64,000 nucleotides of DNA from Guadua angustifolia (taxonomy: Eukaryota > Streptophyta > Magnoliopsida > Poales > Poaceae). A program made the translations under genes and the position numbers. The stretch covers positions 16,210,463 through 16,274,462 of the forward strand of contig CM070514.1 in assembly GCA_036346375.1 (NCBI GenBank), read 5' to 3'. The notes below the pieces were generated by a model. It was not told the origin of the DNA. It searched no databases and saw nothing but the letters and a program-made list of their open reading frames with translations. Positions 47,879 through 58,180 of this stretch are shown piece by piece. The number at the start of each line of letters is the position of its first letter. Position 1 is the stretch's first letter.

Positions 47879-48799
47879 AGTTTTAGTGGTTTAATAACTG
47901 GCCAGCTGCATACTAGATCAATCATGTGTGCCATTGGAGAAGAATAGGACATTAATATATGTTTGCCTAAAACATTTACATATATTGTTTTTCACAACAA
48001 TGCTTCACAGTGCTATACGCCATGCAATACTTCCACAGTTGTTGGAGTAAAAAGCAAAGTGTAATATTTTTTTATGCTACTAGTAAGCACTGTATAAAGT
48101 GTTAAAGCATGATTCTGCAGCGATTTCAACGTATATTTGGACTAAAAGATTGGGATTGCGTCTCACTACAAAGCACTATAGCACAGTGTCTTTAATGTGT
48201 TCATCAGTTTAGAGCCTTTCCATCCAAGATTATTCAAAGTGTTACGCACCTAATTTTGCAAGAATCAAAAGTTTACAAAAGTTTGCAAAATTCAGAACAG
48301 TTGCTAGATATGGTTATACAGTACTAGTTGTCCATATAAACAAAAATGCCATGACCTGATAGCTTCAAATGGTCATGGCCATTCAACCTGATTAAGAATG
48401 AATCATAGCCATAATTTAGTTAATAGTTGGACCTATGAAAATGTTGTTCCTCTCCTCTTCCATGTGATTTTTTGCAATCAAGTCTCTACAGCACAATTTT
48501 GCTAATTAAGTTGAGTCCCTCTACTATATACTCCGTCCATTCATGTTTTAGTCAAAGGATAAAGTGTAAATAAATATATCTAACAAGCTACTTCTTTTGT
48601 CGACACTCATAAACAGATCACGTACATAAGCAGAAAAGGATAAGGTGCAAATAAATATATCCAACAAGCTACATCTTTTGTCGACATCATCAGGGAAGAG
48701 ATTTTTGTGTGTTCTTTAGCCCATTCACCTTAATTGGTTTGTACAATCAATTAGGAAAAGATCTCGTGGGAAAACTAAAATGTTATTAGGAGGAAGGGA
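47879..48799. other. Intergenic or unclassified repeat sequence
   Basis: No coding sequence recognised. It contains TACTCCGTCCATTCATG at 48529, resembling the start of Stowaway MITEs but without a found partner, and an 81-bp tandem duplication at 48554-48693. Confidence 0.45.
48554..48693. repeat. 81-bp tandem duplication
   Basis: AAAGGATAAAGTGTAAATAA ... CTTTTGTCGACA recurs 81 bases later as AAAGGATAAGGTGCAAATAA with a few substitutions. The second unit is incomplete. Confidence 0.8.
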
Positions 48800-49013
48800 C
48801 ACTACTACCGAACTGGCCTTCAATCCCGGTTAAAAACAGTCTTTAGTATCGGTTTTTGAATCGATACAAGCCATTCGAGATTGATGCTCAAGAGCATTAG
48901 TCCTGGTTCTCTCACCCTCATCGATAGCTTATCAAGATCGGTTGAGGCACCAATCGACTAATGCTAGGCATCGCCCTGCTGGTGCCTCCAACCGAGGCTG
49001 ATGAGCTATCAGC

Positions 49014-49060
49014 AGTATATATAATATATATATTATATATAAATATATATGTGTGTGTAC
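49014..49060. repeat. AT-rich microsatellite
   Basis: A run of TATATA-type dinucleotides passing into GTGTGTGT, inside the 48800-50351 element. Confidence 0.85.
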
Positions 49061-49158
49061 AACTTTAATTACAACTAATGTATTATCTATACACATGTTA
49101 GTTCTTCTGTTCACCAGACATTTTTAATGTCACACAAGAACTTCATTTCCCAGAGGTC

Positions 49159-49268
49159 ACCCATCTTATTACTACTCTCCTTCAAGCACGCTTAACTTCA
49201 AAGCTCTTGTAAGACCCATCTTATTACTACTCTCCTTCAAGCACGCTTAACTTCAAAGCTCTTGTAAG
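49159..49268. repeat. 55-bp perfect tandem duplication
   Basis: The unit beginning ACCCATCTTATTACTACTCT is repeated once with a 55-base period and no visible difference. Its perfection suggests a recent event or an assembly artefact. Confidence 0.9.
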
Positions 49269-49685
49269 ATCTAGTACTTTAGTGGTGGTATGATAACATC
49301 TAATATATAATGCGTCCCTCCTCCCTTTAACCCCACGAACACTGATTTTCAATTATTTCAAATTAGCAAACTATATAGATGTAATTAACAAACTATAGAG
49401 GGGTAATTAGCAAAATTTAAAACTTTCAAATTTATTTTCCATACTTTTGACTATTAATGATGCTTGCAATATATGTGCCATTACTATTCACGGAACTTAT
49501 AAAAACGCCATAACTTTTGACTCGTACCTTCGATTTTGGTGTTCTTGAGCTTTCCAGAATCATCACACAATGAGCTCTCCGATTATATTCTTTTGGGTAC
49601 CAATTCTAGTTTGCAAATAAGAAATCCGAGCACTTTTGTTAAAATGGGCATAACTTTTGACTCGTAACTCCGATTGGGGCGTTCT

Positions 49686-49759
49686 TTGGCTCGTTTGAAA
49701 GATAACGAAAAGTAGTACCCCTTTGGCTCATTTGAAAGATAACGAAAAGTAGTACCCAA
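49686..49759. repeat. 37-bp tandem duplication
   Basis: CTTTGGCTC(G/A)TTTGAAAGATAACG ... AGTAGTACCC occurs twice in a row with one difference. Confidence 0.88.
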
Positions 49760-50065
49760 ATTTCATAAGTGCGCCAAAATCAGATGGTCGGATCCTGATG
49801 GTTTGTGCGAAAGTATATGCTGCGCATTTTAATTCTAAAAACGCTATTTAGGGCCTCAAAACGGCCTCCGAAGTTTTGAATCTGCTTTGACCATTTTTCA
49901 ATTATTGCAAATGGAATATTAGTTCCAATTATTTCAAATGTAATATTATTTAATTTCAATTCTTTCAAATTAGAAGGCGGAGAGGTAATTAGCAATATTT
50001 AGAATTTTTATTTTTATTATTTATGGCGGTTTCAAATTAGGAGGAGGAAAAGTTTAATTAGGGAA

Positions 50066-50200
50066 TTAGTACCAGTTCATTACACGAACTGGTACTAATG
50101 TAATATCATCAAGATCGTTGGTGCCTTGAACCGCATTAAAAGCCCCGCAAGCCGGCTTGTTGCAGTTTTAGTACCGGTTCATTACACGAACCGGTACTGA
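50066..50200. repeat. Two short palindromic subterminal hairpins
   Basis: TTAGTACCAGTTC/GAACTGGTACTAA (50066-50098) and TTAGTACCGGTTC/GAACCGGTACTGA (50168-50200) each flank the same seven-base loop ATTACAC. They are terminal motifs of the 48800-50351 element. Confidence 0.85.
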
Positions 50201-50351
50201 TGTAACATCATTAGTACCGGTTGGTGTCTTGAACCGGTACTAAAGAGCACCCACAACCCAATAGCTATTGAACCGGATCTTGTAATCACACCTTTGCTTG
50301 AACTCCAACCGCACCGATGGACCGGTATCAAAGGTCAATTCTGTAGTAGTG

Positions 50352-51271
50352 GGGGTCTAGATAAAAAAATGTATTCTTTGGACTACACTTCCTCATCCCT
50401 ATTACAACTTTTCTAGGATAGCGTATTAATCTCATTATTAGGCCATTTTGTCACTTGACATTTCAAAGTCTAAAGTGTCAGCATTAGCCCACCAAGCATT
50501 GCAATGTAACTTATAGTCTAGTCTCCTAGATATCCCATTGGAATGAGGCTAGTGTTACTTTGTGTTCACAAGCTATGCATACTAAAACATGTACTATTTA
50601 AGACAAGTATTCACTTGAACTGAATGGATTTGGGCCAGAACTGATGAGTAAAACTAAAACTTCTTCAACAGAACTAGGTTTACTAATGCACTGCATCAGA
50701 GCCACATAACAAATCGGTCAAAATACATCCTTCTTTGAACCTTAAAATGGTCAGCTATAAAACATTTTAGTGAAGTATAAAACACAATGCTAAAAGCTGC
50801 AGGCCAGAACACATATTTCTTTGGCATACAAGCAAAGTAGAGAAATACCCAGCCCCAACAACTATTCCTAAAAGATGAGGCTAATAAAATCGCAATAATG
50901 TTGCTGCATGAGGCGAGTTTCTAATTTAGGTCCTGAAGATACAATACATTCCTTCATATCACTTTCCCAAGTAATGGGCTATTTTCTTTTGTAGCAGCCT
51001 TTGCTATGATTTAGTGAAAATTTCTATTTGTGAGTCGTCCTAAGATATGAGCTGCAGCAACATTGCAGTAGTTTCATTAAATGTTGAAATAGTTACAAAG
51101 AAAAACCTTGACAGTGCAAAGTAAAATAGATTTGTCTTAATGCAAAATTAACAGAAACACATATTGTAAGTAAAAGTGTAACGTTGACTTAATGCTATAC
51201 ACACAAAGCAATAGTTAGTAGATTCTAACATTTTCCTACGTCTACAATGACATGCTAACTAGACCACAACA
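50352..51271. other. No gene recognised
   Basis: AT-rich sequence between two CACTA-like elements. Neither strand has a frame with a recognisable family, and no termini or strong repeats were seen. Confidence 0.5.
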
Positions 51272-53540
51272 CACTACTATAGATTGTTTCATCCGTGACC
51301 CCCCATCACTACTGGGTAGGCCCGAGTCGGTAGTGATAATATTATCACTACTGGTTCTAAATTCAACCGGCAGTGATAATCTTATCACTACCGGTTCTGA
51401 CATTCATCGCGCGGTGCAAGCACTACATAAAGTTTGCCTCAGATGATGACAACGATGATGATCTTAATAACGATGACGAGGTGGACTCTCCACCCAGGAA
51501 AAGTCCTCCTCCTTTGACGTCACCCAAGAAAGCTCCTTCTTCTGCTCCAGCGCCACAAGACTGTAATCAAATAGCACCGCGATCTCAACATTCTACACGG
51601 TCAGGGGGGAAAAGTTCCTCATATATGAAGCTAGCCAAAACTCTTAGTAAAAAACGAGCATATGACATGACCGAAGAAGAAACAAGAAGGGAAGTAGACG
51701 CCAGTGTAGCAGCGCACTTCAAGAAGACACCACCACCTGCTAAGGTTGAAATCGAAACTGCCAAACGGGATTTCTTCGTGAACTTAGCAATGGTTAAATA
51801 GACAAGATGGGCAACTAAATCTCTTCAACTTAGCCAACGAACAAACTACGAGCACATCTCTATGAAGAAATCTAAAGGAGATAGTGGTAAAGCATCTGTT
51901 GCTGGAGGCCAAAGTGGTGCTAAAGGGCAGAAGCCCTCTCTAAAGTGGCCAAATGTTAATGGGGAAGCTTTGGTGGATCCAAATGAAGAGCCCAGACTGA
52001 CCACACAGTTACGGTGTCTACATCAATGGTACCGGCAGTATGTCCAAGAGACAAAAAACGATGCTTTCCCCGTCAGATACAAATATATGAATTTTCACAA
52101 CATAGACGTTGTTTTCTAGGTAGAACACATGGAACTATATCAATTGTACCAACGAGACGCTCTGAACATGTCTATATTAAGCATGTAGACTCTGTAAGTC
52201 TCTTGTATAATTCATGCTTTACATTCACGTAACATTAAACTGAGGGTCTAACTTCTTTTTTATGTAGAATGGAGGCAATGACACTTAGAGTGGACTTAAA
52301 TGAAAAGATAGGATTCCTTGATCCAGGCCTTGTTAATTGCAAACTTATTCTAGATCCAAAAATGATAAATGATGTTGAGGAGTACGTACTCAAGGTGCTG
52401 CTAAAGCTACAAGACAAGGCCTCGTGCTTTTTACCCTACAACTTTCAAGACGTGTTTCCTCGCCTATTAGTCTCAGATATTTGATGCACAACACTATGTG
52501 ATGACTAATTGGCTTCTGCAGCTTTCACTGGATCGTCCTCGTCATCATGTTAGACGAAAACAACATCATTATCTTGGACTCAATGAGGAAACCGACAAGT
52601 GATTACAAAGAATTAATAGAGTTGCTAGACAGGTAAACTCGGTCGTTGCATTATTGCTTCACTAATCTTCCATCCCATTGCACCTAATTAATTTTAATGA
52701 CTACTCGAAACCATAAACAAGGTGTACGCAAAATACCGCAAGAAGAGCCAGCGATTTCATCCATTCACGAAAAAGTTCAGAATAAAAACCGATTTTTCAT
52801 ACCTGAGACAACCCCAAGGGAACAATTTATGTGGATACTACGTAATGACGCATATCCATGTGTTCATCACTGACAGTACGGACTACAACGGCGAGCTGGT
52901 ATATCGATCATTACATGCTGACACATACTTTTCTTTATAAAGACGATGACACTAATTAATGCTTCAATTTCTCTCATGACAGCTTGTGAAGCTGGGCACC
53001 ACCAGCCTGCTCGACAACGAAATTGAAGCCCTTTGAGAGCAGATAGCTGGGTTCATCGTTCGAGAAATTATCAACCCAAAGGGCGAGTTTCACGAGCATT
53101 TGTTGCTTAAGTGACATGTCAACGATTGTGAATGAACAATGTAATACTTAAATATTATGATACTTCAAAAGTGAATGAACAATGTAATAATTAAATATTT
53201 TTATGCTTTAATGTATTTGAATTACCCTTTAGTGATGTTTCAGTACTATTGTGCACAACGTATACCGTACAGAATACATTTGCTGTACAATATATATACG
53301 CTACAATATTACATAATACATATACTGCAACAAATATATATGTAAAAAGGTTTTAAAACCCATCACTACCAGTTTGGATATGAAAATATGACAGAGTTAT
53401 CACTGCCGGTTGGAGAGTATGAACCGGCAGTGATAGTGATTATCACTGCCGGTTTACATCCGGCAGTGATAGTTCTCGAGTATCACTGCCACTTAGATAG
53501 TACCGGGTCCACATCCGACAGTGATGCCGATGTGGATCCG
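51272..53540 (+). mobile_element. CACTA-like element carrying an Ulp1 protease gene
   Basis: It starts CACTACTATAGATTG, followed by facing copies of ATCACTACCGGTT/AACCGGCAGTGATA (51305-51410). A matching array of TATCACTGCCGGTT and AACCGGCAGTGATA lies at 53395-53535. Between them is a plus-strand gene with a C-terminal Ulp1-type peptidase. No exact right terminus or target duplication could be fixed before the next CACTA start at 53620. No transposase is present, so it is probably non-autonomous. Confidence 0.7.
51373..52940 (+). pseudogene. Transposon-borne Ulp1-like (C48) cysteine protease gene
   Basis: The N-terminal part (51400-51800) is acidic then Pro/Ser/Lys-rich (DDDNDDDLNNDDEVDSPPRK). 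It is cut by TAG at about 51799-51801; the reading resumes at 51862 with LKWPNVNGEALVDPNEEP, LRCLHQWYRQYVQ and a block ending at 52119. The next block (52269-52484) reads VDLNEKIGFLDPGLVNCKLI and CFLPYNF. An exon at 52522-52632 has FHWIVLVIMLDENNIIILDS (catalytic His and Asp) with AG before and GT after. The last block (52722-52940) has LRQPQGNNLCGYYV (catalytic Cys). Ulp1 enzymes cleave SUMO from proteins; CACTA and MULE elements often carry such domains. All three catalytic residues are present; the internal stop and frame changes make it a probable pseudogene. Confidence 0.78.
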
Positions 53541-53619
53541 GCAGTAAACACGTATTTGAATGTGGTGACAACGTGTAAACGTGGTGATCCTAGGATTAGC
53601 TAGTCGTAGAACATCGAAA
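52941..53619. other. 3' region and terminal repeats of the Ulp1-bearing element
   Basis: No further coding sequence apart from a short trailing piece near 52985-53110 (TSLLDNEIEAL-like, then a stop). AT-rich sequence at 53200-53345 is followed by the subterminal array with CACTGCCGGTT motifs. Confidence 0.5.
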
Positions 53620-53636
53620 CACTATAGGAATCGACA

Positions 53637-54175
53637 TTATTTTTGTCGGTGAAAACCGATGAAAATAGGTTTTTTAGTCGGCAAACCGACGAAAATAAGC
53701 TGACGAAAGTACATCGACGAAAATATCCAAATTTTCGTCGGCAACCGACGAAAATACTGGCCGTCAACCACCCTGAACTGCACCTGCTAACGTGGCAACC
53801 TATTTTTGTCGGCCTTGGCCGACGAAAATACGCATGCTACATCAACAGTGCTATTTTTGTCGGCCAAGGCCGATGAAAATACGCATACCATGTGCCACGT
53901 TAGTAGTGCTATTTTCGTCCGCCCTAGCCGATGAAAATACGCATGTCTTGTGCCACGTCAGTAGGTCTATTTTCGTCAGCCAAGGCCGACGAAAATATGC
54001 ATGCCATGTGCCACATCAAGAAGGCTATTTTCGCTTACCCCGCCAACGAATACAAGATATCTTGTGCCACATCAGCAGGTCTATTTTTGTCAGGCAAGAC
54101 CTGCTGATGTGGCACAAGACATGCATACACGTTGTTTTCGTCGATCTATTTTCGTTGGCCAAGGCCGACGAAAAT
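53637..54175. repeat. Subterminal tandem array of about 58-bp units
   Basis: Five units of about 58 bases start CTATTTT(C/T)GTC at about 53800, 53851, 53909, 53967 and 54025. Each has a GTCGGCCAAGGCCGAC-like palindrome, then GAAAATACGCATGC and a GTGCCAC(G/A)TCAG tail. Shorter motifs precede them from 53637. The last unit is followed by an inverted partial copy, forming the hairpin at 54060-54119. Confidence 0.85.
54060..54119. repeat. Perfect 23-bp foldback
   Basis: The arms 54060-54082 and 54097-54119 are exact reverse complements (TCTTGTGCCACATCAGCAGG...), separated by a 14-base loop. In RNA this would be a perfect hairpin of small-RNA-precursor size. It arises from inverted copies of the array tail. 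Confidence 0.9.
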
Positions 54176-54250
54176 ACTTTTGTAAATTTTAAAAAAATAT
54201 ATAGAAAATTATAAAAATCCTAGAAAATTCATAGAAATTCACTGCATGCA

Positions 54251-54317
54251 TATAATTCACAGAAAAATTCCACAAAAATTGTAAAAAATTCTAACAACCA
54301 TAGAGTCTCTATCACAA
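54251..54317. repeat. Direct repeat, copy 1 (copy 2 at 63014-63080)
   Basis: TATAATTCACA(G/A)AAAAATTCC ... CCATAGAGTCTC(T/C)ATCACAA is shared by the two positions with a handful of differences and the same orientation. Both lie inside the CACTA element. Confidence 0.8.
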
Positions 54318-54699
54318 TTTCATGACAGACATTCAACTTACAAATTCACCACAATAGTATCGAAGTTCACAAATCTTAAACAAAAACTTTTTGCTATTGA
54401 TCATACGCCTGATCTTTGCTAATTGCTACAAGATTCAATGATAAATTTAGGATCAAGTTGTAAACCGATATATATCCAATGTCAAGCATACGCTCTTTCT
54501 CACACATATATTCCTGTGTCAACTTCCTTCGGATCGTCTCTACCATCCAGAAGGCCCGCAATCCAAGTGATGTAATATGTTACCTAAAATACACAATATT
54601 AGCTCAACTATCTAGGTGCTGAAATTAGCAGAGAGGAAATCACTTGTTCATCACGAAGTTTGTTCCAATTTCCGAAGAGGTAGTACTTTGCAAAGCTTT

Positions 54700-55435
54700 A
54701 CTAACCTTGTTGCACTCGGCTGATGCACATGTCGGCTATGAGGGGGAACTCGTGATGAGGCGTTCTCAGACGCAAAGAGCAAAGCGATTTGCTTACACCA
54801 TAATGCAATACTCGTAATGATAAATACGCGCAAAGGCAAAGGCGCTTGAACTAGAATCACGGCATCTTTGTATCGACCTTTAACTTTGGCTTCAAGGACT
54901 CGATTGCAGCTCGTGCGTTGTTGTTTGCAGCTTGTCAAGCAAAGCATCATAAAAGAAAAGCTTCGTAAAAAGTGCTTTTGTACATAGCATATGTAACGAC
55001 GCAGAAGGAAGAGATATTCATTTCGGATTAGAAGGATTGTGTACCTTGCCAAGGACCTAGTTTACAGAATCAAAATAGGTGCGCCATGGTCTCAAGAAGA
55101 TGCACCAAGCAAATGAAGGGAGCGAAAATGATCAAGTGTTCTTACAAAGAAATTTCATGTTTCGGGTGTTTCATTTGCGTTCCTACTTTTGATTCGAAAA
55201 CTAGTAATGTGTCATATCGGGTCAAACCGATGAATATGATGATTGAAAAGTTCACAACGAAACAAAGGTAAGAACTTCTTTCTTGTGTGTGTGTTACAAG
55301 TTACAAGCATTTAGGATTACTCAAACAGTGGTTAGTAGATGCCCGTTTTTGGAATTGCATACCTTTGAAACTAGAGGCTTCTTAGGTGCAATTCCTCCAT
55401 ACTTCTTCTCAATGTAGGCCTACAACTCAGAGATT
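54700..55435 (-). pseudogene. Captured endosulfine (ENSA/ARPP19-like) gene fragment
   Basis: Four minus-strand blocks in order: 55435-55363 (AYIEKKYGGIAPKKPLVSK, then GTATGC donor), 55091-55045 (TYFDSVN-stop-VLGK, then GTAC), 54931-54878 (ANNNARAAIESLKPKLK, then GTCGAT) and about 54768-54705 (TPHHEF, then PTCASAECNK in a shifted frame). This is the order of plant endosulfines: a KKYGG..PKKPL(I/V)SK stretch, the FDSADW core phosphorylated by Greatwall-type kinases, and an ESLKPKL tail. Phosphorylated endosulfine inhibits PP2A-B55. Lesions: TAG in place of the core Trp (55057-55059), a stop upstream of AYIEKK, a stop and frameshift in the last block, and the N-terminus missing. Intron remnants show capture at DNA level. 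It lies inside a CACTA element. Confidence 0.8.
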
Positions 55436-55547
55436 TTAGGAGTTTTAGAAAACTGCTAAACTCTATGCGCAATATGCTAGCTGCAAACATCAGACTAAAC
55501 CCAAATTTGGCAAGTACTCTTACTTTCCAGACCACCGACTAATCATG
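55436..55547. other. CACTA sequence up to the gypsy insertion
   Basis: Short AT-rich sequence with nothing recognised; it ends with TCATG (55543-55547), the proposed target copy. Confidence 0.5.
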
Positions 55548-55554
55548 ACGTGAA

Positions 55555-56521
55555 GATACAGCCACATCTACACATCAATTCGAACCCGCTGCGATTATAC
55601 AAGGACCGGTTACTCGAGCCCGCGCACGACAGTTTAATCAACAGGTGAATGCGTTCCTAAGTCTCCCCATTAGTGATAATATGAATGGGATGCTTTTTAA
55701 TACTTGTGATGATTTGATTGTACTTAGGAACCATAGAGAAGGACCCTCGTGGACCAAAATTGGGCCAAAGATCAAGTTCAAGTCGGATTGGGAAGAGACA
55801 AGTCTGAGTCCAGTTCGGCCTCCGCGACAGTATCAACTTCAAACGACCATAACTTTTGATCCAGAAGGTTGTTCGGGGCCCATGAGTACACGTTTGAAAG
55901 GTCTCGGAGTCTACTTTCCAATGGATCCAGCCCCAATGCCAAATTCATCTTGAAGCAACGGGAAATCGCAGAAGAGTGTCACAGGCCAGAAACTCCGGGT
56001 GCTGCACCACCTTTTCTTTTGGGCCCAAAGCCCATGTAACCCTAGGACTTCCTCCCACCTCCGGCCCATGAAGGCCCAAGTTGCATGGCTGCATGTTTAG
56101 TCCCATATTGCTTAGTGATTAGTATCCACCTCCCTCCCTTCGCTATATAATAAAGGGAATAGGCCACCGTAGAGATTTGGGTTTTGTTTATTTGATAGTT
56201 TAGCCATTGCTACTATTTTGAGACTTCCAGACGTGCTCAACAGCCGCCTAAGAAGCTCCTTATTTCAGAACCCCACCTTATCAATCTTTCATTCATATTC
56301 GCAATTTCAGATTGCTTTACCATTGTTCTTGCTTGTTCTTCGTTGCATGCGTGAATCGAACCTCGTGTTCAAAGTTGATCGTGCCAACGACAAGATCAAT
56401 AACCCTCCGAGTTGGTTTAGCGATTGCTAAGACGATCGTCAGACGCTTGTAGTCAGATCGTCAAAGTCAATTCCTCCAAATCGGTTATCACTCTCATCGA
56501 AAGATCGACACCAAAGTGCCA
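55555..56521 (+). repeat. 5' LTR of the gypsy element
   Basis: It aligns with 60384-61346 over its whole length with few substitutions and about a dozen 1-2 base indels. It ends AAAGTGCCA before TCG and the primer site. TATATAATA lies at 56144-56152. The left 160 bases read in frame as the end of pol (GPVTRARARQ-like), as in the other LTR. Confidence 0.85.
56144..56152 (+). promoter_or_regulatory. TATA box in gypsy LTR
   Basis: TATATAATA preceded by CTCCCTCCCTTCGC, conserved in all three copies of this LTR (also 60971-60979 and near 31609). Confidence 0.55.
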
Positions 56522-56524
56522 TCG

Positions 56525-56538
56525 TGGTATCGAGCGCC
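56525..56538 (+). other. Gypsy primer binding site (tRNA-iMet type), degraded
   Basis: TGGTATCGAGCGCC follows the 5' LTR by three bases; the usual form is TGGTATCAGAGC, so two bases are missing in the CAGAG stretch. The related copy at 31999 is intact. Confidence 0.6.
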
Positions 56539-58180
56539 AAGTTGCTCGGTGAGAGATTCAAGACTTAGATTAGTTTTTGTTTTCTGTCCAAAATTGAAAA
56601 TCCTCCACAAAAATTCAACCTTTAGGTTCAGTCTGGTATTTTAGTGAGTTTTGTTAGGTTTTGATCCATTAGAGTCCTTGTTTTGGTTGCTGATCGTTTT
56701 TCCTTCGCGTAGCTTTTATTCCAATCTGTCCAGTTCTTTGTTTTGTTTATAACTTTTGCATACGAGCTCTGATTCAAGTGTTTTTGCACTTTCCTAAAAC
56801 CTTGGGATAAGCTCCACAAAAACCTAGTTGGGCACGAAATCTAATTCTATCTAAAAGGTTGTTTAATCTTGACATCAAATTCGGGAAGCAAGTTGCAATT
56901 GCAATCCAGATTGGTTCGGTATTTTGATCATAACTCTCACATCCGAACTCCGATTGAGAAGTTTTTATACTTTATACTTTCCTAAATCCTTGAAGAGTCC
57001 TCTACAAAAACGTTTTTGGGTGTCCTTCGTGATTCAGACTCCTTCAAACCGAATTTGACTCGGATTCGGATTTGGTCAGATCGGAAGAATTTTGTTGAAT
57101 CTGTGCACCTTAGTGTTTTGGCCATAACTTCTACATATGAGCTCCAAATTGTGTGTTTGAATACTTCATTGAAAGCTTAGAATAGTGTCATCATTTTGTT
57201 ACTTTGTGAGCAAGCTTGATTCAGTCATTTTCAAGCCTTAATTGCAGCAACAACCTTATTGCATAGTTCTGGCCGAATTTGGCTTTGTTTCTTCAATTTG
57301 TGTTCTAGCTTTGTGCCTTTGAGTTGGTTGAGTTCAGTAGCATCTACAACCACAAAAGTTCTAAAATATCAGTGCACATACCTTTGGGAACCAATTCATC
57401 CTTTGCTAAATACTTTGATCCCAATTGAGACTAGCGATTTGAAATTGCTTGGGGTCGCTCCTTTTGATACGCTGCACTATCATAACTCTTGTGATATCAA
57501 GTTAGGGATTCCAAAGCTTTGCTCATACTAGTGTTGGCCGAAAGTCACTAAAAAAAGAGAAAGAAAGAGCCAAAAGGCCAAAAAAAGATAGAGAAAAGAA
57601 AAGAGAATAGTGGCCAGCAACACTACATTAATCAATACCCTAATTTGTGTTTGTCATTTTCAGATTGTGCAATTGTATTAAGAAGTGAGCAATCTTGTGC
57701 CTTTTACCTTTTCTGCAGCAATTAGCTAGCGTCTCTCCATAACTTATGCAACACGAGTTTTGGTGCTGAAATTATTCTTATTTAGCTCATTCCATTGGTT
57801 GCATTAAGTTTCATTATCTTTGTGTGTGCGCTGCCTTGAAATTCACTTATATCTTTGAGATCGGCAACTAGGGCTTGTGAATTCTAGTTTGGATCATTAC
57901 TTATCATTACAATAACTAGAATTATCAGATTGCATAGGAAATTAACATAGCCTACCAAGCTCCACATATTCTACCTCGTACGTTTGTTCGGTCCCTTGGC
58001 AATCGCTTTATCCAAGCTTTAGGAGAATTTTTGACACCGCTAATGGCCGACAACTCCTGCTGCACGGTAAGAACTTGTAAGAGCTTTGGTTAAAGTTTGA
58101 GAGTTGAGCGACTTTTCTGCACATCCTATGTAGTGATAGGAACATTATACTTGCGATTTTGTTTCTCGTCTTCACTAACA
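56539..58180 (+). other. Leader of the gypsy element
   Basis: Non-coding sequence between primer site and gag. It contains three diverged repeats of a phrase like CATAACT...GAGCTCC(G)ATT (about 56748, 56930 and 57121) and a purine-only run of about 60 bases (57545-57606) rich in AAAGAGAAAG. Short open frames inside are not regarded as genes. Confidence 0.6.

Larger units (their letters stand above)
48800..50351. mobile_element. Non-autonomous CACTA-like element, 1.55 kb
   Basis: The left end CACTACTACCGAACTGGCC pairs with the right end, which on the minus strand reads CACTACTACAGAATTGACC; both continue to a CCGG motif within 30 bases. Subterminal copies of TTAGTACCGGTTC and GAACCGGTACTAA lie at 50066-50250 and weaker ones at the left. 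The bases outside are GGA and GGG, so the target duplication is imperfect. No transposase is inside. Two internal tandem duplications are present (49159-49268 and 49686-49759). Confidence 0.82.

Noticed and set aside
48529..48560. Stowaway MITE start (TACTCCGTCC)
   Set aside because: No inverted partner or TA target duplication could be found nearby.
53637..54175. CRISPR-like array
   Set aside because: Regularly spaced repeats, but they are palindrome-rich subterminal repeats beside a CACTA terminus in plant DNA, with no unique spacers or cas genes.
57259..57531. 90-codon open frame in the gypsy leader
   Set aside because: Lies between primer site and gag with no recognisable family; probably leader sequence.
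57545..57606. Purine run as polypurine tract
   Set aside because: It lies in the leader before gag, far from the 3' LTR, so it cannot serve as the plus-strand primer; similar runs are common in gypsy leaders.
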